Of a stretch of 64,000 nucleotides of DNA, positions 43,831-56,070 are shown piece by piece. Where the stretch lies: the NCBI GenBank assembly GCA_033297205.1, contig MU859184.1:1-64000 (forward strand), read 5' to 3'. A model generated the notes under the pieces. The model was not told where the DNA came from, made no database searches, and saw nothing but the letters and a program-made list of their open reading frames with translations. Every line of letters begins with the position of its first letter. Position 1 is the stretch's first letter. The translations under genes and the position numbers were made by a program. Source of the stretch: Pseudoneurospora amorphoporcata (Eukaryota; Ascomycota; Sordariomycetes; Sordariales; Sordariaceae).

Positions 43831-46800
43831 TTGAGCATGGTGCGAGACGGATAACCCGCGATAACGACTCCATCGAGCCATGAGCAAAGCGCGACATGAT
43901 GTTGGGCAAACAACAATCGAAGAGCCTCGATCTGATGTGGCGAGTAAGTGTGCCTGTGGAAGTGGGTGGGACAGGAAAATAAAACTCTGATGCAGAGTTG
44001 AAGTGAAAAGAGGAATTGGAATACTTTCTCTGTCCTTCCTTCCGTGTTGGAGGATACCTTACTTCCGTCCCGACCCACTACCTACACCGCACTGCCCGCA
44101 TTTACCGCATTGCTCCTTCCAACAGTTGGGAGGACTCGCAAATTTTCACAACGCGATCCTTCCTTCCCTTCCATTATTACCTCTTGCCTTCACGACGAAA
44201 CATATCTTCCGCCACCCGCCGATCATCGGACCATACCATAATAACGTCCATCGTCATCATCATTGATAACGATACGGGTTTTCTTCGATTTTTTTTTTCC
44301 CGCGTCTTTTTGTTCGACTTTCGGTACTCGAATCCTCTTACCGATTGAACGGCGGCGCGGCAAAGATGTTTTGTCTTACGGAGCGGGTGTTCCTCTTCCT
44401 GGGACCTCCCATGGGGAAATGAGGAAGCGGGAGCACAATGGGTGCCCAATGGTGGTTATTGTTGGTGTCAGTAATTGGCGGTGGCTATGGCTTCACTTGT
44501 CCTGGGTTTCTGTTGTTTCTCTTTTCTTTCGTACTCTTTCTTGATGAGATATGACGATGTTATGACCCTAGTTTCCTTTGTTTTTCGTTTGTTATCTCGT
44601 TGCCCTTGTTACCTAGCCTAGCGTTTACCCAAAAGGAGCGATGGGCGAAGGAAGATGGAGGATGAATAGGAGGGAGATGTGTTAGGATTTGGTGGTATAT
44701 TATCTTGAGGGTGGACATGGAATTTGGTATAATTTGTCTACGAACGCATGTTTACTATTGTTCAAACCTGAAAAGGATGGATGAAGAAATGTCCCTGCTA
44801 GCTACAGTTATATCATATCGATCATGTCTTTACCCTCATTCCCATTCTCGCTGAACGCCCACATCGTGCTTTGACATATATTTTTTATTTGCTGGATAAA
44901 ACAGACCCTTCTTGCGATATCGCAGAAGTAATATTCAGAGCCATCTTGTAGCACAAGATGCCGAGCATTCTACCAGTTGCACCATCAACTTCCCAGCAAA
45001 TGACCTTAGCCGAGAAATAAGCCAGCCACTACGATGTCCAATTCACCATTGCTTACTTTCTCGTCCGTCAGCATCTTGCTGCTAAGACAAGCAAGACTGC
45101 CTTCATCCCACACCCACCGCTCCAACACAGCGGTCCGATACAGCGGTACCAACTACCTGTACAGACAGGAGGACATGGAAAACGAAGCGGGTCTCAGTGA
45201 GGTCATTCCCAGCCCAATCCAGGGTCCAGTCTCGGCAGTCTCGCCAATTCAACCACCAAGGTGCATAGAGACAGTTCCAATGCAGCGGTGAGTTCTCGGA
45301 TGACTCCGGACTCCAAAAAATGAACAAATATAGGAGCAATTACGTATGCAAGATATCCTGACCCAGCAACAAAGCAGTGAAAGATTGATGCGCAGGAGGG
45401 AGAGCCTGTGCTGAGCAAGGACTCCAACTGAGGCTCCCTGACTCCCTGAGCCCAAGCCATCCCAACCTAACCCCTACACCGTCGAATGGTAACGCCCTGT
45501 AAACCTTAACACAGCTCAGCTGAACCGTCAAACCCTCAAGGCAACCCCTTTACCTCCCTTTTTCTTCTTTTTGTCCGCCGCTAAAAAAAGGGCTGCAAGA
45601 CGGGAGCTGAAAAAAGCTAGGTGAAGAGGGTGTAGTCCCGTGAGCCTTGAATCATCCCAGTTCTCTGGCTCGACCCCCTGGCTCAAGGTACGTAATCGTG
45701 CAGTGCTGCCGGACTTTCCCAACTTGGTGATCCAGTGGTCGAATGCCCCTGGGTTACACAACTTGAACCTGTACTTGAACTGCTGAACCGAACAGGCGAA
45801 CCCGAACCCCGAAGTCCCGGTCCTGGTGCCTCTGATGGTATGTCCGTCATAGGTAGGTATAGTCTGCTTGGTTTAGGTTGTCCTGGCGGCGCTGATGAGG
45901 CTGGAGGCTGGCTCGCTGGTAAGCTGGGTTTACACCTACACAAGTACGGGATCTACTCCGCATGTCATCCATCGGTGAATCCCCCTGACATCCTGGAGCC
46001 GCCAACATCTGTGTCCGGGTACGCAGTTACGTCAACATGCCTCTGTGTCCCCCGTGAGGCCAAATTTTGAAGTCAGTAGAGGTATATGTTCCTCAACCCC
46101 CATATTTTCTACTATGTATTCACCACTTCGTACAGCCCGTCAGTCCCACTGCTCAAGGTCTGGAAAGGAGACAGCAGTAACCAAGTAACTTCAACCTTCT
46201 CGGGGTGAGGTCTCGTTAGCGTAGTGTTGTAGTGTAGATCTGCGCTAAAAGGTGGAGTTACGGAAGGTGAAGTCCCGGGGTGCATACGTAGTGAGAGTGG
46301 CGGCGCTGTGGTGGAGGGTTTTGAGGTAATCTAATGGTTGTGGAGCCGATGATGATGGCATTTGGGTCACGAGGGGATAGGGAGAAGAGAGAAAGCAGAA
46401 GCAAGAAAGGCTCTTGAACTCTATCATCGAGGATTACTGGCGTCTCTTCGAATTGTGCAATCAAGAAGATGTTGTGAATATCTGAAATAGCCTCGTCGAT
46501 TTAGAGCTATGATTTCCCTTGTAACCAGTACCTCTTATGTATATGATCTCCAGTATCACAACATATGCAGGTGTGAATGGGATGTAAAGGATCGTTTCCG
46601 AAAGAAGCATTGCAGAGTTGAAATGCGTATAGTATAATACAACGTGAACTTTTGTGTTGCGAACAACAGAAATGGGAAATAGCTGTACGACTCCTATAAC
46701 GCCAGCTGCTGCCAACATTGCTCGCTTTTGATTGAACAGAACAACAACCTGAGACAAGTTGAGAAAATTTAGAAAAAGGAACAGTAAAAATCAGTAAAAC

Positions 46801-47268
46801 ATGTATGAATTCATCGATCGATAAACCTCAACCAAGCCATGATGCTATCTTGTCCGTTTCTCGACGGTAAGAGTGGTGACAGATCAATTGACTTTCAGAA
46901 ACGCCGTCTCCGCCAAAAGCCCGATGAATTTCCCAAAATACAGAACCTGCACCTCCAAGAATAACAAATGATCAGAAGTACCTACTCGTCGACCTGCGGA
47001 ATTAATTCGAAACTCCTTGGCCCCGTTCTTTGTTGGACATTTTTTGAATGTGTTTGCGCCGCTCCAAAAATGCCACAAAAAGCCCAGTTGTTAATCCATG
47101 ATCCCATCAAGGTCATCAACTTCGCATCGCCCGCCATGTCCTAGGATATACCGTTTTGCGCCAGCTGTGTGACCACAGCAAAACCAAGAAAAGGACCAAA
47201 CATATACACGCCCAACATATATAAAAATAAATCGCCACATGAAACATGTCAACGGCCTCCAGACTCCC
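43831..47268. other. Intergenic region
   Basis: 3.4 kb between convergent genes; both 3' UTRs must lie here. Around 44935-44995 the minus strand has a tRNA-like A box and an anticodon-like stem but no B box. Short frames at 45034-45291, 45735-46070 and 46461-46757 lack family resemblance, and some open with non-ATG codons. No gene called. Confidence 0.4.
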
Positions 47269-49951
47269 TCAGTTGTTCCTGTCGGTAGTCCTTTGGGGCC
47301 TATAGTTGGGCATCTCCTTGAACCATCCCTGAGCCTCATCGTACTTGTAAGCATGGAACTCGATTCCATACGGCTTCGGCTCGATAGCGTAGAGCATGCC
47401 CAACGGGACATCCAGATCGGCGATGGATTCCCTCGTCAAGTCCATGAAATATGCCATCAAGACGCGGCAGACAGAACGGTGTCCAATGATGAGGACGTGG
47501 TCGGTGATGCGCTCGATTTCGCGTACCATGTCACGCAACCTACTTATGACCTGCAGGTAACCTTCACCGCCAACACCGGGATAGATATAGTGAAGCTTAT
47601 CCTTAGACCGCTTCTGGTACTCCTCGGGATACTGCTGCGCAATCTCCTCGTAGGTCATACCCTCGAATGTGCCGGCATTGAGCTCGTTCAGCATTTCCCA
47701 TTGCTTGACGTCGTAGTCGTCGTCGGCGTCGAAATATTCGGCAGACTCGATGCTGCGCTTGAGCATCGAAGTCCAGACACAGAAGTTCTTATCGTCCAAC
47801 TCCTGATACAGCTCGGGGTACGGGGGCGTATGATCACCGGGTGCTGGCGGGAATGTCGACGACGCTATCTTGTTCTTCTGCTCGATAAGCCATTCCTTAC
47901 GCTTAAAGGTGATGAAGTTGTAGAGAGCTTGGGCGTAGTAGTGACCACGTTCTGTCAAACCCGAATTGCCGCCCAATTTGTGCAATCGGTTGTCCTGACT
48001 CTGGCCATGTCGAGTGATCCATATCTGCCTAGGTGCAAGGTTGAATGTGGTCAGATATGAAGCGATGCCGGCCGTCAGAAATCCGCGGAGCCTATGGTGG
48101 ACAACTTTCCGGCCCACGTCAATCATCTTGGGTGGGTTAGCACGAGCGTTGAGCGGCACGTCTAGATCAAGAGTAGCCATACCTGAATGTACTGCAGATC
48201 ATTGTCTTCTTCCCATTTGCCAAGCGGCTCGTAAGCACTTTCGTATGCTTTCACACGCTCTCGGAAGTCCGCCAGCGACTTGTGAGGATCCTTATCCTTG
48301 TAGTCAGGACCAGCAAGCTTCAGGCGCATATTCGCCTCCAACAGCTGTTGAACTTGTTAGTCGAGGGCGTCATTAGGGCAGCAAAAAGCGCCAACAAACT
48401 CACATTTTGATCATGGCATATACTTTCGATGAAGAGAATGCCCAATTTGGGCTCCCTTTGTTGAATATGTTCGACAATAAGTTTTCTCCGATGCACATTG
48501 CTGTTAGTGGCATCGAGAATGCCCACGGATCCGCCCTGGTGCAGGAGGTAGTTCAGGAGCTCATCGAGTGTGTCGATAGCGACCTGCTCACGGAGCTTCG
48601 CCGCAGTCTCGTTCTTCGGGTCGAAGAACTTTGCTGACTGATCGATTGGGTCCTTAGGGGCCGAATCATCACGGGGCTCGTTCAAGTCCAATGTCGTTGG
48701 TTCATCCTCTTCCAGCGTAATCTTGGGGGCATCCTTGCCTTTCAGGAGGATGGTGGCTGCTCTCTTGGGCGCGTCGTGGGGATCGTGGTCATCGGTATCA
48801 TCCGCCGAAGTCGGAGCAGGCTGATCACCTTTGTGAGTGACGCCAGCGGCGATACGCCGGCGGTTCCCCACATTGAAGATCTTTGTGTTATGCTGTTGCC
48901 AGGACAAGTAGCGCTGAATTTTCTTGGTAATGTAGGATTTTCCTCTCGCTGGTAGGCCGACCATAATAATTACCAACTTGGCGGCAACATCTCGTTCGGG
49001 AATTCTGCCATCGGGAGAAACCCTCGATCGTGTCATGCCCGGAATGTTAAGCGTTGTGGCATGTGGTCGTATCCTGGGCGTTACGCAACCCGAGTTCTGT
49101 CGTATGGGCGGGCTAGAGCAAATTGCAGTTAGCCTTTGGTGAGTCAAGCGCGAACCCCACACCGTCGCCAACCCTGATCATTGGGATGTACCACAAGAGT
49201 ATGCGCAAAGGAAGTGTATGAAAATCGTAAAAACAAAGACAAATCCAGCCATATGCGGGGTGGGTTACACATACATTCGCGGCGATCCAGGAGCTGTCGA
49301 GGGGATGCTCTGGCTGTAAGGGGAGTTGTAGGCTATTGGGTTATGCTGACCAGTGAAACCAATACCAGCGACACCACCGTCCAAGTCATTGAGCGATCTC
49401 AGCGCATGTGAAAAAGCGACGGCGGGGGCCGGTAGAAGACTGTCATGGTGTTCCCTTTCATGATCCTTCTGCTGGTTGTTATCTTGTTGTCGATTCGTGG
49501 GAGCATTGACAGAGATCGTCGGCGACGAGGGAGTGGTTGCGGCGGAAGCCATGAGTTGACCCTTCATGGCCAATTTTCGCAGCGACTCCGGGGGCGACGA
49601 GGTTCTGCCAAAGTCTTTGTGAGAGGGAAGGTCAGCCGAGTTTCCGGATGCGGGGGTGCAAGAGGGTGCAGAGGTAGAAGCGCTGAGAAGATGAGAAGTA
49701 GCCTGGGTCTGCAAGAGAGCCCAAAGTAAATAGCTGGAAGGGTGGTGGTGTTGGTGATGTTGGACCGGATAATAACCTTTGCTAGGAAGAGTGCCGGTAG
49801 AAGTTGGTCTGTCGGGAAGATGTGTAAATTCGGGGGAGGACGATCGGGACTCGGATTGCGGTGTCATCGACGTCGGGGTATCTGGCGGCGTCGGCGTGGA
49901 CCACTTGCGAGTGCCCGTGGCTCGTGGAGAAGGCACGGTTGGGGAGTCCAT
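47269..49951 (-). CDS. 6-phosphofructo-2-kinase / fructose-2,6-bisphosphatase
   Basis: Bifunctional enzyme that makes and breaks fructose 2,6-bisphosphate, the signal that activates phosphofructokinase-1 and inhibits fructose-1,6-bisphosphatase. Four exons, 49951-49275, 49112-48404, 48344-48183 and 48126-47269, with introns of 162, 59 and 56 nt, give 801 aa in frame. Residues 1-226 form a Ser/Pro/Thr-rich extension typical of fungal forms. The kinase domain follows with Walker A GLPARGKSY (about 278-286) and an acidic insert of about 80 residues. Both domains look competent: the phosphatase has RHGQSQDN with catalytic His near 556, Glu in LNELNAG near 664 and IIGHRSV with the second His near 732. 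Many yeast paralogues have lost the first His. The start is uncertain: ATG 49951 is the first in frame, but a coding-like stretch in another frame lies just upstream (about 49960-50070). Confidence 0.9.
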
Positions 49952-51092
49952 CCAGATGGATCTTTTTTGGAGACGGTGGTGAGTTGGTGAGCTGCGGATT
50001 GACGTATTTGGCTTGGGTTACTGCAACCGAGAGGGTCGAACTGCCAGGTTGTGTTGGTGTGCGAGGGCGTGCCACTACAGGGCGAAGGAACGCTTGTTGT
50101 TTGGGGTGATTCGATCCAACCTTTTGGGGTTGCCCTGCTGCTGGGGTCGATGACTGGAACTGGAGCAGACACTGGAGTCGATGTTGGGGGCGCGATTGTC
50201 TTTTTATTCCAGGCCAATCAACTTTGTTAGAGCGAGTAAGGCCGGGGTCGCTGGACTGCCTTTCTGGGTATTGTGGTAGATCTGGGTCAATGAGCGCGGA
50301 ATCTCTTTTTCAGCACTCAGCAGACCTCAAGTCAAGGCCGAGCGGCGGCGATGAATTATTGTGTGTTACCGTAGTTGTTGGTAGTGATGTCTCCCTGGAG
50401 GGACCTCGAACTTTGGAGAAAGAGAGTCTTGATCTGCGCACCAGCAGACAAAAGTGTTTATATGAGGGCAAAGTTGCCACTAGGATGTCGGCCATAAAAA
50501 GCCCGATGAGCGCCTAGACGCGACTGGATGATGATAAATGCGGTACTGAGTGAGTACAATTTTGAGTTTTGAGCATGGACAGAGGGACCAGACTTGCACC
50601 CGCGTGGAGAAAGAATTTCAAAAGTGGATGAATTCGTCAAGGGCTCCACTAGGTATACAGAACGGGGATCCTGGAGCCGGCTGGAGGGGTGTCGACGTCT
50701 GCGGTGCTGCAGGTGGACGTCGTGCGTGGGATGCATGCACACTTCCTGTTAGGGCCAGAGGGCTTCTCACCACAACCATGAACCGCCACACTGTACCCAA
50801 TGACGACTTGTGTTCGTCCTCGCCAGTAAGCCAGCGCACCAGCTCTGCCGGGGGGCACGCCAAGCTTACCTTGAAATTAACGCTGTTCCACGCAGCGGAC
50901 AAATGACGGCTAGAGAGTAGGGGTCGATAGGAACTGTAAAAATGGCATTCTTTTATTTCTCTTACAATACAAAGTCTTACTAACCGTACAAGGACCGTAC
51001 ACGAGTCCGCGCACCACCCTCTTCTTAGCGTACATACATACTATAAATCTGTTAATCTCTAGTAAATATAAACAGGGTAAATTGCTAGAATT
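49952..51092. other. Upstream region of PFK-2/FBPase-2
   Basis: Holds the presumed PFK-2 promoter and 5' leader. Minus-strand sequence at about 49960-50070 translates to a Ser/Pro-rich stretch (KYVNPQLTNSPPSP) that could be an upstream exon. The right-hand 180 bp becomes AT-richer near the repeat block. Confidence 0.4.
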
Positions 51093-51097
51093 ACTAT

Positions 51098-51328
51098 TAT
51101 CATGGGGGATAGTCAAGAGCAGGGTAGGTAGTAGGTTGAGATATGTGTAATTGCACGAAGGAAGAAAGAGGAAAAGTGAAAGTTATGCCCAGATGACCAG
51201 CCTTATATAGGCGTTCTGGTTAGTCATCTGGCAGTGTTGTGGTAATCTTAGCAGCGACCACAACACTGGCACAAGCACGTGAATGGCAGTATGTCAATCA
51301 CGTGCAGTCACAAGCTAAGCCTATAACA
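51098..51328 (-). mobile_element. Probable solo LTR with three hairpins
   Basis: Read on the minus strand it starts TGTTATAGGC and contains a TATA box (CCTATATAAGGC) followed by a pyrimidine-rich CTTTTCCTCTTTCTTCC leader. It ends CCCCCATGATA, where CA would be canonical. ACTAT flanks both ends (51093-51097 and 51329-51333). The U3-like half carries three consecutive inverted repeats: CCAGATGAC/GTCATCTGG (51189/51223), a perfect 12-bp CAGTGTTGTGGT stem (51232/51257), and GCACGTGA/TCACGTGC (51275/51298). The left boundary is the weak point. Confidence 0.5.
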
Positions 51329-51333
51329 ACTAT

Positions 51334-53270
51334 CTTTTAATTCAATGACTCAATATTTACAATCGCTAGCTTAAGAATCCTCTATACCCCAATCGTGATG
51401 CCTCTAATATGTCAAGCAATTGACGAAGCGGTATATTGAGAGTTTCGTCTCGTTATCGAATAGGGTTACATCACTCAAATCGTATATTATAAGTACTACT
51501 AGTATAAAACAGCTGCTAATATTACTTGATTACGCTAACATTTTGCTACTTATAAGAGTAATATCAGATTAGTATCGCTAGTATTATATGTTAAAATAGC
51601 TAGTATGTACACATAATTATAGTACTCAATAGTTGCATCATAATTAATTAATCGTGACCGTAACTATAGTCTATAGTTGCGACCCTATATAAGTAGGTCT
51701 TATAGATTAGATAAGGCTCGCGCATATATAGTCATCGACTATTGTAAGTTCCCCTTTCTAGATTTTTCCTAGATTATTACTCTTTATAGAATTAAATTAA
51801 TAATATATTATTATATCTTTCACAATACTCTCTTAATGGTATTAAATAGTAGTTATAACTAAGATTGCTTTAATCTGAATTATATTATACTATTATTGCT
51901 AATTATCATATTAAAGCGATCTTTATTAACGTCGCGTATATAACTACTTCTTCTTCTCTTATTACGAGAAAGTAGGAAGTACTTTGAAGGTACGTAAGAC
52001 GAACTTAAGTACTTTTATAATTATATAAATTACTTATCCTCCTCTAAAAAATGTTTTATTTATTTAGTTAATATACTTTAATTATTATTTTCCGCCTCTC
52101 TCGATTACTAAATTTAAGTACGTAATCGTTTATCTTCTTATAGTAAATTTAGGTAACTGCGAGGGCTTTTATTTTTATACTATTCTACTCCCCGTTTAGC
52201 GAATTTAGGTAACTATATTTATTACTACCTATATCCTAGTAATTATAAGATTTATTAGATGTTAAAGGTTTTCTCTACTATTGAATTTAGGTATGTAATA
52301 GTATCCGTTCCTATTTAATTCTTAATTATGTATATTCTATATTAATATACTAGTTTTATCATTGTAAAATTTATACTTAGGTTCGTATTTATATTTACGT
52401 ACTTTAGGTCCCAGCGTAATAAACTACTATATTAAGGATATTAGTTAAATTTAACGACCTTATATAAGGCGGGCGTAATATTTAACTTACTTCGGAAATC
52501 AGTTCTAGCCTCCCTAGCCGATATTTATATAAATATAATAATTTTTAAGATTTATTATGTATTTAAGATTATTACCTCAAAGGCGCCTTCTAAAATATAA
52601 TTTATATTAAGAGCGAGGCCAACCTATACAAAATAGAAAAGTCGTATATTACTACTGCTATAGAACCCCGCGGTCGACCTTTATTAATAAACGTATATAT
52701 ACTTCCTATAATGAACCTTCGATATACAATTTGATATTTATTTATAAGCTATTTAAAATACAAATTCCCTTCGTAGAAGCGAACCGGATGCGATAAAGGC
52801 TTTTTAATTAAGAGAAAGTCTTTTCTCTTAATTAAAGTAGAATATAATTTTAGAACAATAAATCTACTACGTATTAACCCTAATAAATTATTTCTAGCGC
52901 GTTCTAAGAACTATAGTAATAATAGAGAGTTTATAGACTATCTTAATACTAAATTCGATTAATAAATTAATTCCTTATTTAATAAAATTACCTCCTAATT
53001 AAAAAAGTTTTAAAATAGCTTAGACGTAGACTGAAAGAAAATCAATAGTTCAATTATTTAGTATATAAATAAGATTTCAGCGGCTTTGGAAAAATCTTAT
53101 AAGGCTATAAGAACTTCGTAAATTAATTAGCGCTGTAATATTAACTTCAATTTTATTATCTCTTTAAAAAAATACGCGGAAGTAATTTAATATTAGTTAA
53201 ATACGGTTATAAGTAAAATATTAAAAGATATAAAGGCTCTTTTTAAATCCGTGACTAAAAATTTCGTTAA
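51334..53270. other. AT-rich RIP-degraded sequence, probably part of an old retroelement
   Basis: About 1.9 kb of TpA-rich sequence with no intact frame. Around 52108-52300 a short phrase, AATTTAGGTA, recurs four times at irregular spacing. A 15-bp inverted repeat with a 4-nt loop lies at 52803-52836. The part after about 52900 translates, with stops, into Lys/Ser/Ile-rich segments like a retroelement ORF1, and it continues beyond the MULE insertions. Confidence 0.4.
52803..52836. repeat. Perfect 15-bp inverted repeat with 4-nt loop
   Basis: TTTAATTAAGAGAAA at 52803-52817 faces its exact complement at 52822-52836. Possibly a head-to-head repeat junction. Confidence 0.65.
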
Positions 53271-53278
53271 ATAATAAA

Positions 53279-54055
53279 GAGAAGCGCTACTCGTACGTTG
53301 GCAAAACTCTACTCGCACGTGGATCCACATTTTTTTCCTATACATAACCCGAACCCTGGCGACCTGCTATGGTCCCACACCTATCTAGGTTGTACCGTGC
53401 CCGCCAAGCTCCCAGATTTCAGCTCAGTACATGTTCAGACCCCTGCAGTCGTACTGCACTGGCCACCCTAGTCTGGGCGCCCAGACCAGCCCAGACTGGG
53501 CAGTCTAACTCGTGATTTTCTAGCACCAGCACTAGTGCCTTCTCGCACTACTTCCTTTACCAAACCACCATCGTATACATCACCACATTGTAATCCTTCA
53601 ATCCACTACGTCGCGCATTATTAAATATTATTAAGTAAACAAAGCGCTAGCATCTATCGATAGTACGGAATGATCCATTATTTTTCTATGCGTTTCCTTA
53701 GCTAATTGTGATATAGATGATCGATGTAGTGACCTAGCCGACGAGCGCATGCGACCGTGCCGCTAAGTGCCCTGTAAGACCGCTATATAAATGCCCTGTA
53801 AGAACTAGATTATATAAATGCCCTGTAAGAACTGGGTCTGGGTACAAATCTAGGGGTGCGTACGCTGCAGTCTAGAATCTGGGCTTGGCATGGTATAGTA
53901 ACCTTGAAAGATTAAAATGCCTAGATGTGCTTGGCGAAATTTATGAAAGAATACATCTGCTATGGCAGACTTCGAGCGGGTTCGGGTTATGTATGGGAAA
54001 AAAATGTGGATCTACGTGCGAGTAGAGTTTTGCCAACGTGCGAGTAGCGCTTCTC
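53279..54055. mobile_element. MULE element B, 777-bp non-autonomous deletion derivative
   Basis: Terminal inverted repeats of about 78 bp begin GAGAAGCGCTACTCG and run through GGATCCACATTTTTTT to ATAACCCGAACC. The 8-bp target duplication ATAATAAA is perfect (53271-53278 and 54056-54063). The left ~470 bp match the left end of element C and the right ~300 bp match its right end, joined at CGACCGT (53752-53758); the whole transposase region is missing. It carries an internal duplication of TATATAAATGCCCTGTAAGA. It is GC-normal and hardly RIP-damaged, so it is probably young. Confidence 0.92.
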
Positions 54056-54063
54056 ATAATAAA

Positions 54064-54400
54064 AGAAAATTATTAATATTATTATAAATAATATTACTTA
54101 AGAGGTTAATAATGCACGTACTGAAATTGTTAAAGAAATTTATAAAGAGGTATTAAAAAGTTTGTCTAGTAATTTATATACTCTCTAATTTAATCGAATT
54201 TTAGCCTAAGGGGGAAAAAAGTCTGATAGCCTTATATTATTCTAATAAATTTACTTTTCGAAGAATTAGCAATACTTTTAGCAAACTATTTTAAACTACA
54301 ATAGAAAGCGTATTAGAAAAATAATAGTCTGGTCAATCCCAATATAAGATTTTATTACCTAATAACCTCTTTAGGAATTATACTGAATTTACTCCTCACT
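54064..54400. other. AT-rich spacer between MULE elements B and C
   Basis: Degraded sequence in the same style as 52900-53270. It probably belongs to one old element split by the B and C insertions. Confidence 0.4.
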
Positions 54401-55753
54401 TTTCTTAAGAGAAGCGCTACTCGCACGTTAGCAAAACTCTACTCGCACGTGAATCCACATTTTTTCCTATATATAACCCGAACCCTAGCGACTTACTATA
54501 GTCCCATACTAATTTGGGTCGTATTATACCCGCCAAGCTCCTAGATTTCAGCTCAGTACACGTTGAGACCCCTGCAGTCGTACTGCACTGGCCACCCTAG
54601 TCTGGGCGCCCAGACCAGCCTAGACTAAGCAGTCTAAGTCGTGATTTTCTAGCACTAGCACTAGTACCTTGTCGCACTACTTCCTTTACCAAACCACCAT
54701 CACATACATCACTACATTGTAATCCTTCAATCCACTACGTCGCGCATCATCAGATATCATCAAGTAAATAAAGCGCCAGCATCTGTCGACGGTATAGAAT
54801 GATCCATCATTTTTCTATGCGTTTTCCTAGCTAATCGCGATGTAAATAACTGATATAGTGACCCAGCCGACGGGTGTATACGACTGTAGCGCTCACATCT
54901 CCTATAGTCTTATCGACCCCCCTCTTCTCGACCCTACTATACTCAATACCTCTAAGCTTAGTGCTTTTACGCCCAATTTTCAAATACCTCATACTATCGA
55001 GCCTACGTTTACCTAAGTCACGTCGCCGCAGTCTACCCCAGAGCCTATAAATATCGACGATGAAGAAGAAGACGACAATAACAAGCCTTATCCCCTCTTT
55101 TTAACACAGTTTGACAACTTTAATAACCTCGCCAAGGCAGTCAGTCAGTAGGGTAAAGAGCAAAGCGGTTACCAACTTATCAAAACGCGGTCTACCAACT
55201 TCATAAAAGACTTTAGCTACGATACAGTCGACTTTTTGTGTACCGCTAGCAAGATTCGTCCTTCCGTTACCCACAGTAGGAACACGTCTACTACTAAACG
55301 CAATTGTCCTTAGAGAGGCGTTGTAAAGGCATTAAAGACAAACCTCAGAAAGTGGACCTTTGAAATCAGGGAGGGATGTGACAGTCATAACCACGCTGCC
55401 AGCCTCAAAACACAAGTTCGCGAAGTCTTTCAAACCGAGTACAAGATCTTTGTCGCACAGTACCTTAACTGCCCTACTATAAGGAACCGTAAAATTGCCT
55501 TCGACTTACGCAACTAATTTCCAAATATTTATTTTACTACTAAACAACTTAAAAACCTTCGATATAAGCTTAGAAGGGAACACAACAATAGTTACAATCT
55601 CTTCCAATGAACAATCAAGCTGCTGAAAGTGAAACGGGTCTACTATAAGGTCAACTAGGCTAACGGCAGTACTGATAAGCACAGTAAACCGACTGCTCTC
55701 TTTTGGAGTAATCCATAGTGTGAGGAGCTTTGGCGCCAAAACTCAACGGTTCA

Positions 55754-56070
55754 AATGTACGATAATACGTACAAAACTAACAACAAGGGTCTTACTTTCT
55801 TTTAGATTATTAGCATAACTAGCAGTAGGTATACTTTTAGCTACGGTTTTAGCCTTATCAATAACGAACAGCAAAAGGGATTTAACTAGTTGATAGATCA
55901 AGTTAATGCTCGTCGTTAAGCTATTAGCGCCAAACTCCCATTCATCATGATTACAGACTATGATACAGCAATGAGGGCAGCCATCAAGCGAGTTTATCTA
56001 CAGGCGCAGTCACAGCTCTATATCTTCCACGTTAATAAGAACATAGTATTGCACATCAAGCGCAAATGAG
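55754..56070 (+). pseudogene. MULE transposase core, stop-interrupted (element C)
   Basis: Parallel to 7074-7385. Readable motifs are D-N-T-Y-K-T-N-N-K-G, then T-D-Y-D-T-A-M-R-A-A-I-K-R-V-Y, then L-Y-I-F-H-V-N-K-N. Stop codons sit mostly where copy A also has them (expected Gln or Trp), so some may have been present in the source copy. Confidence 0.75.
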
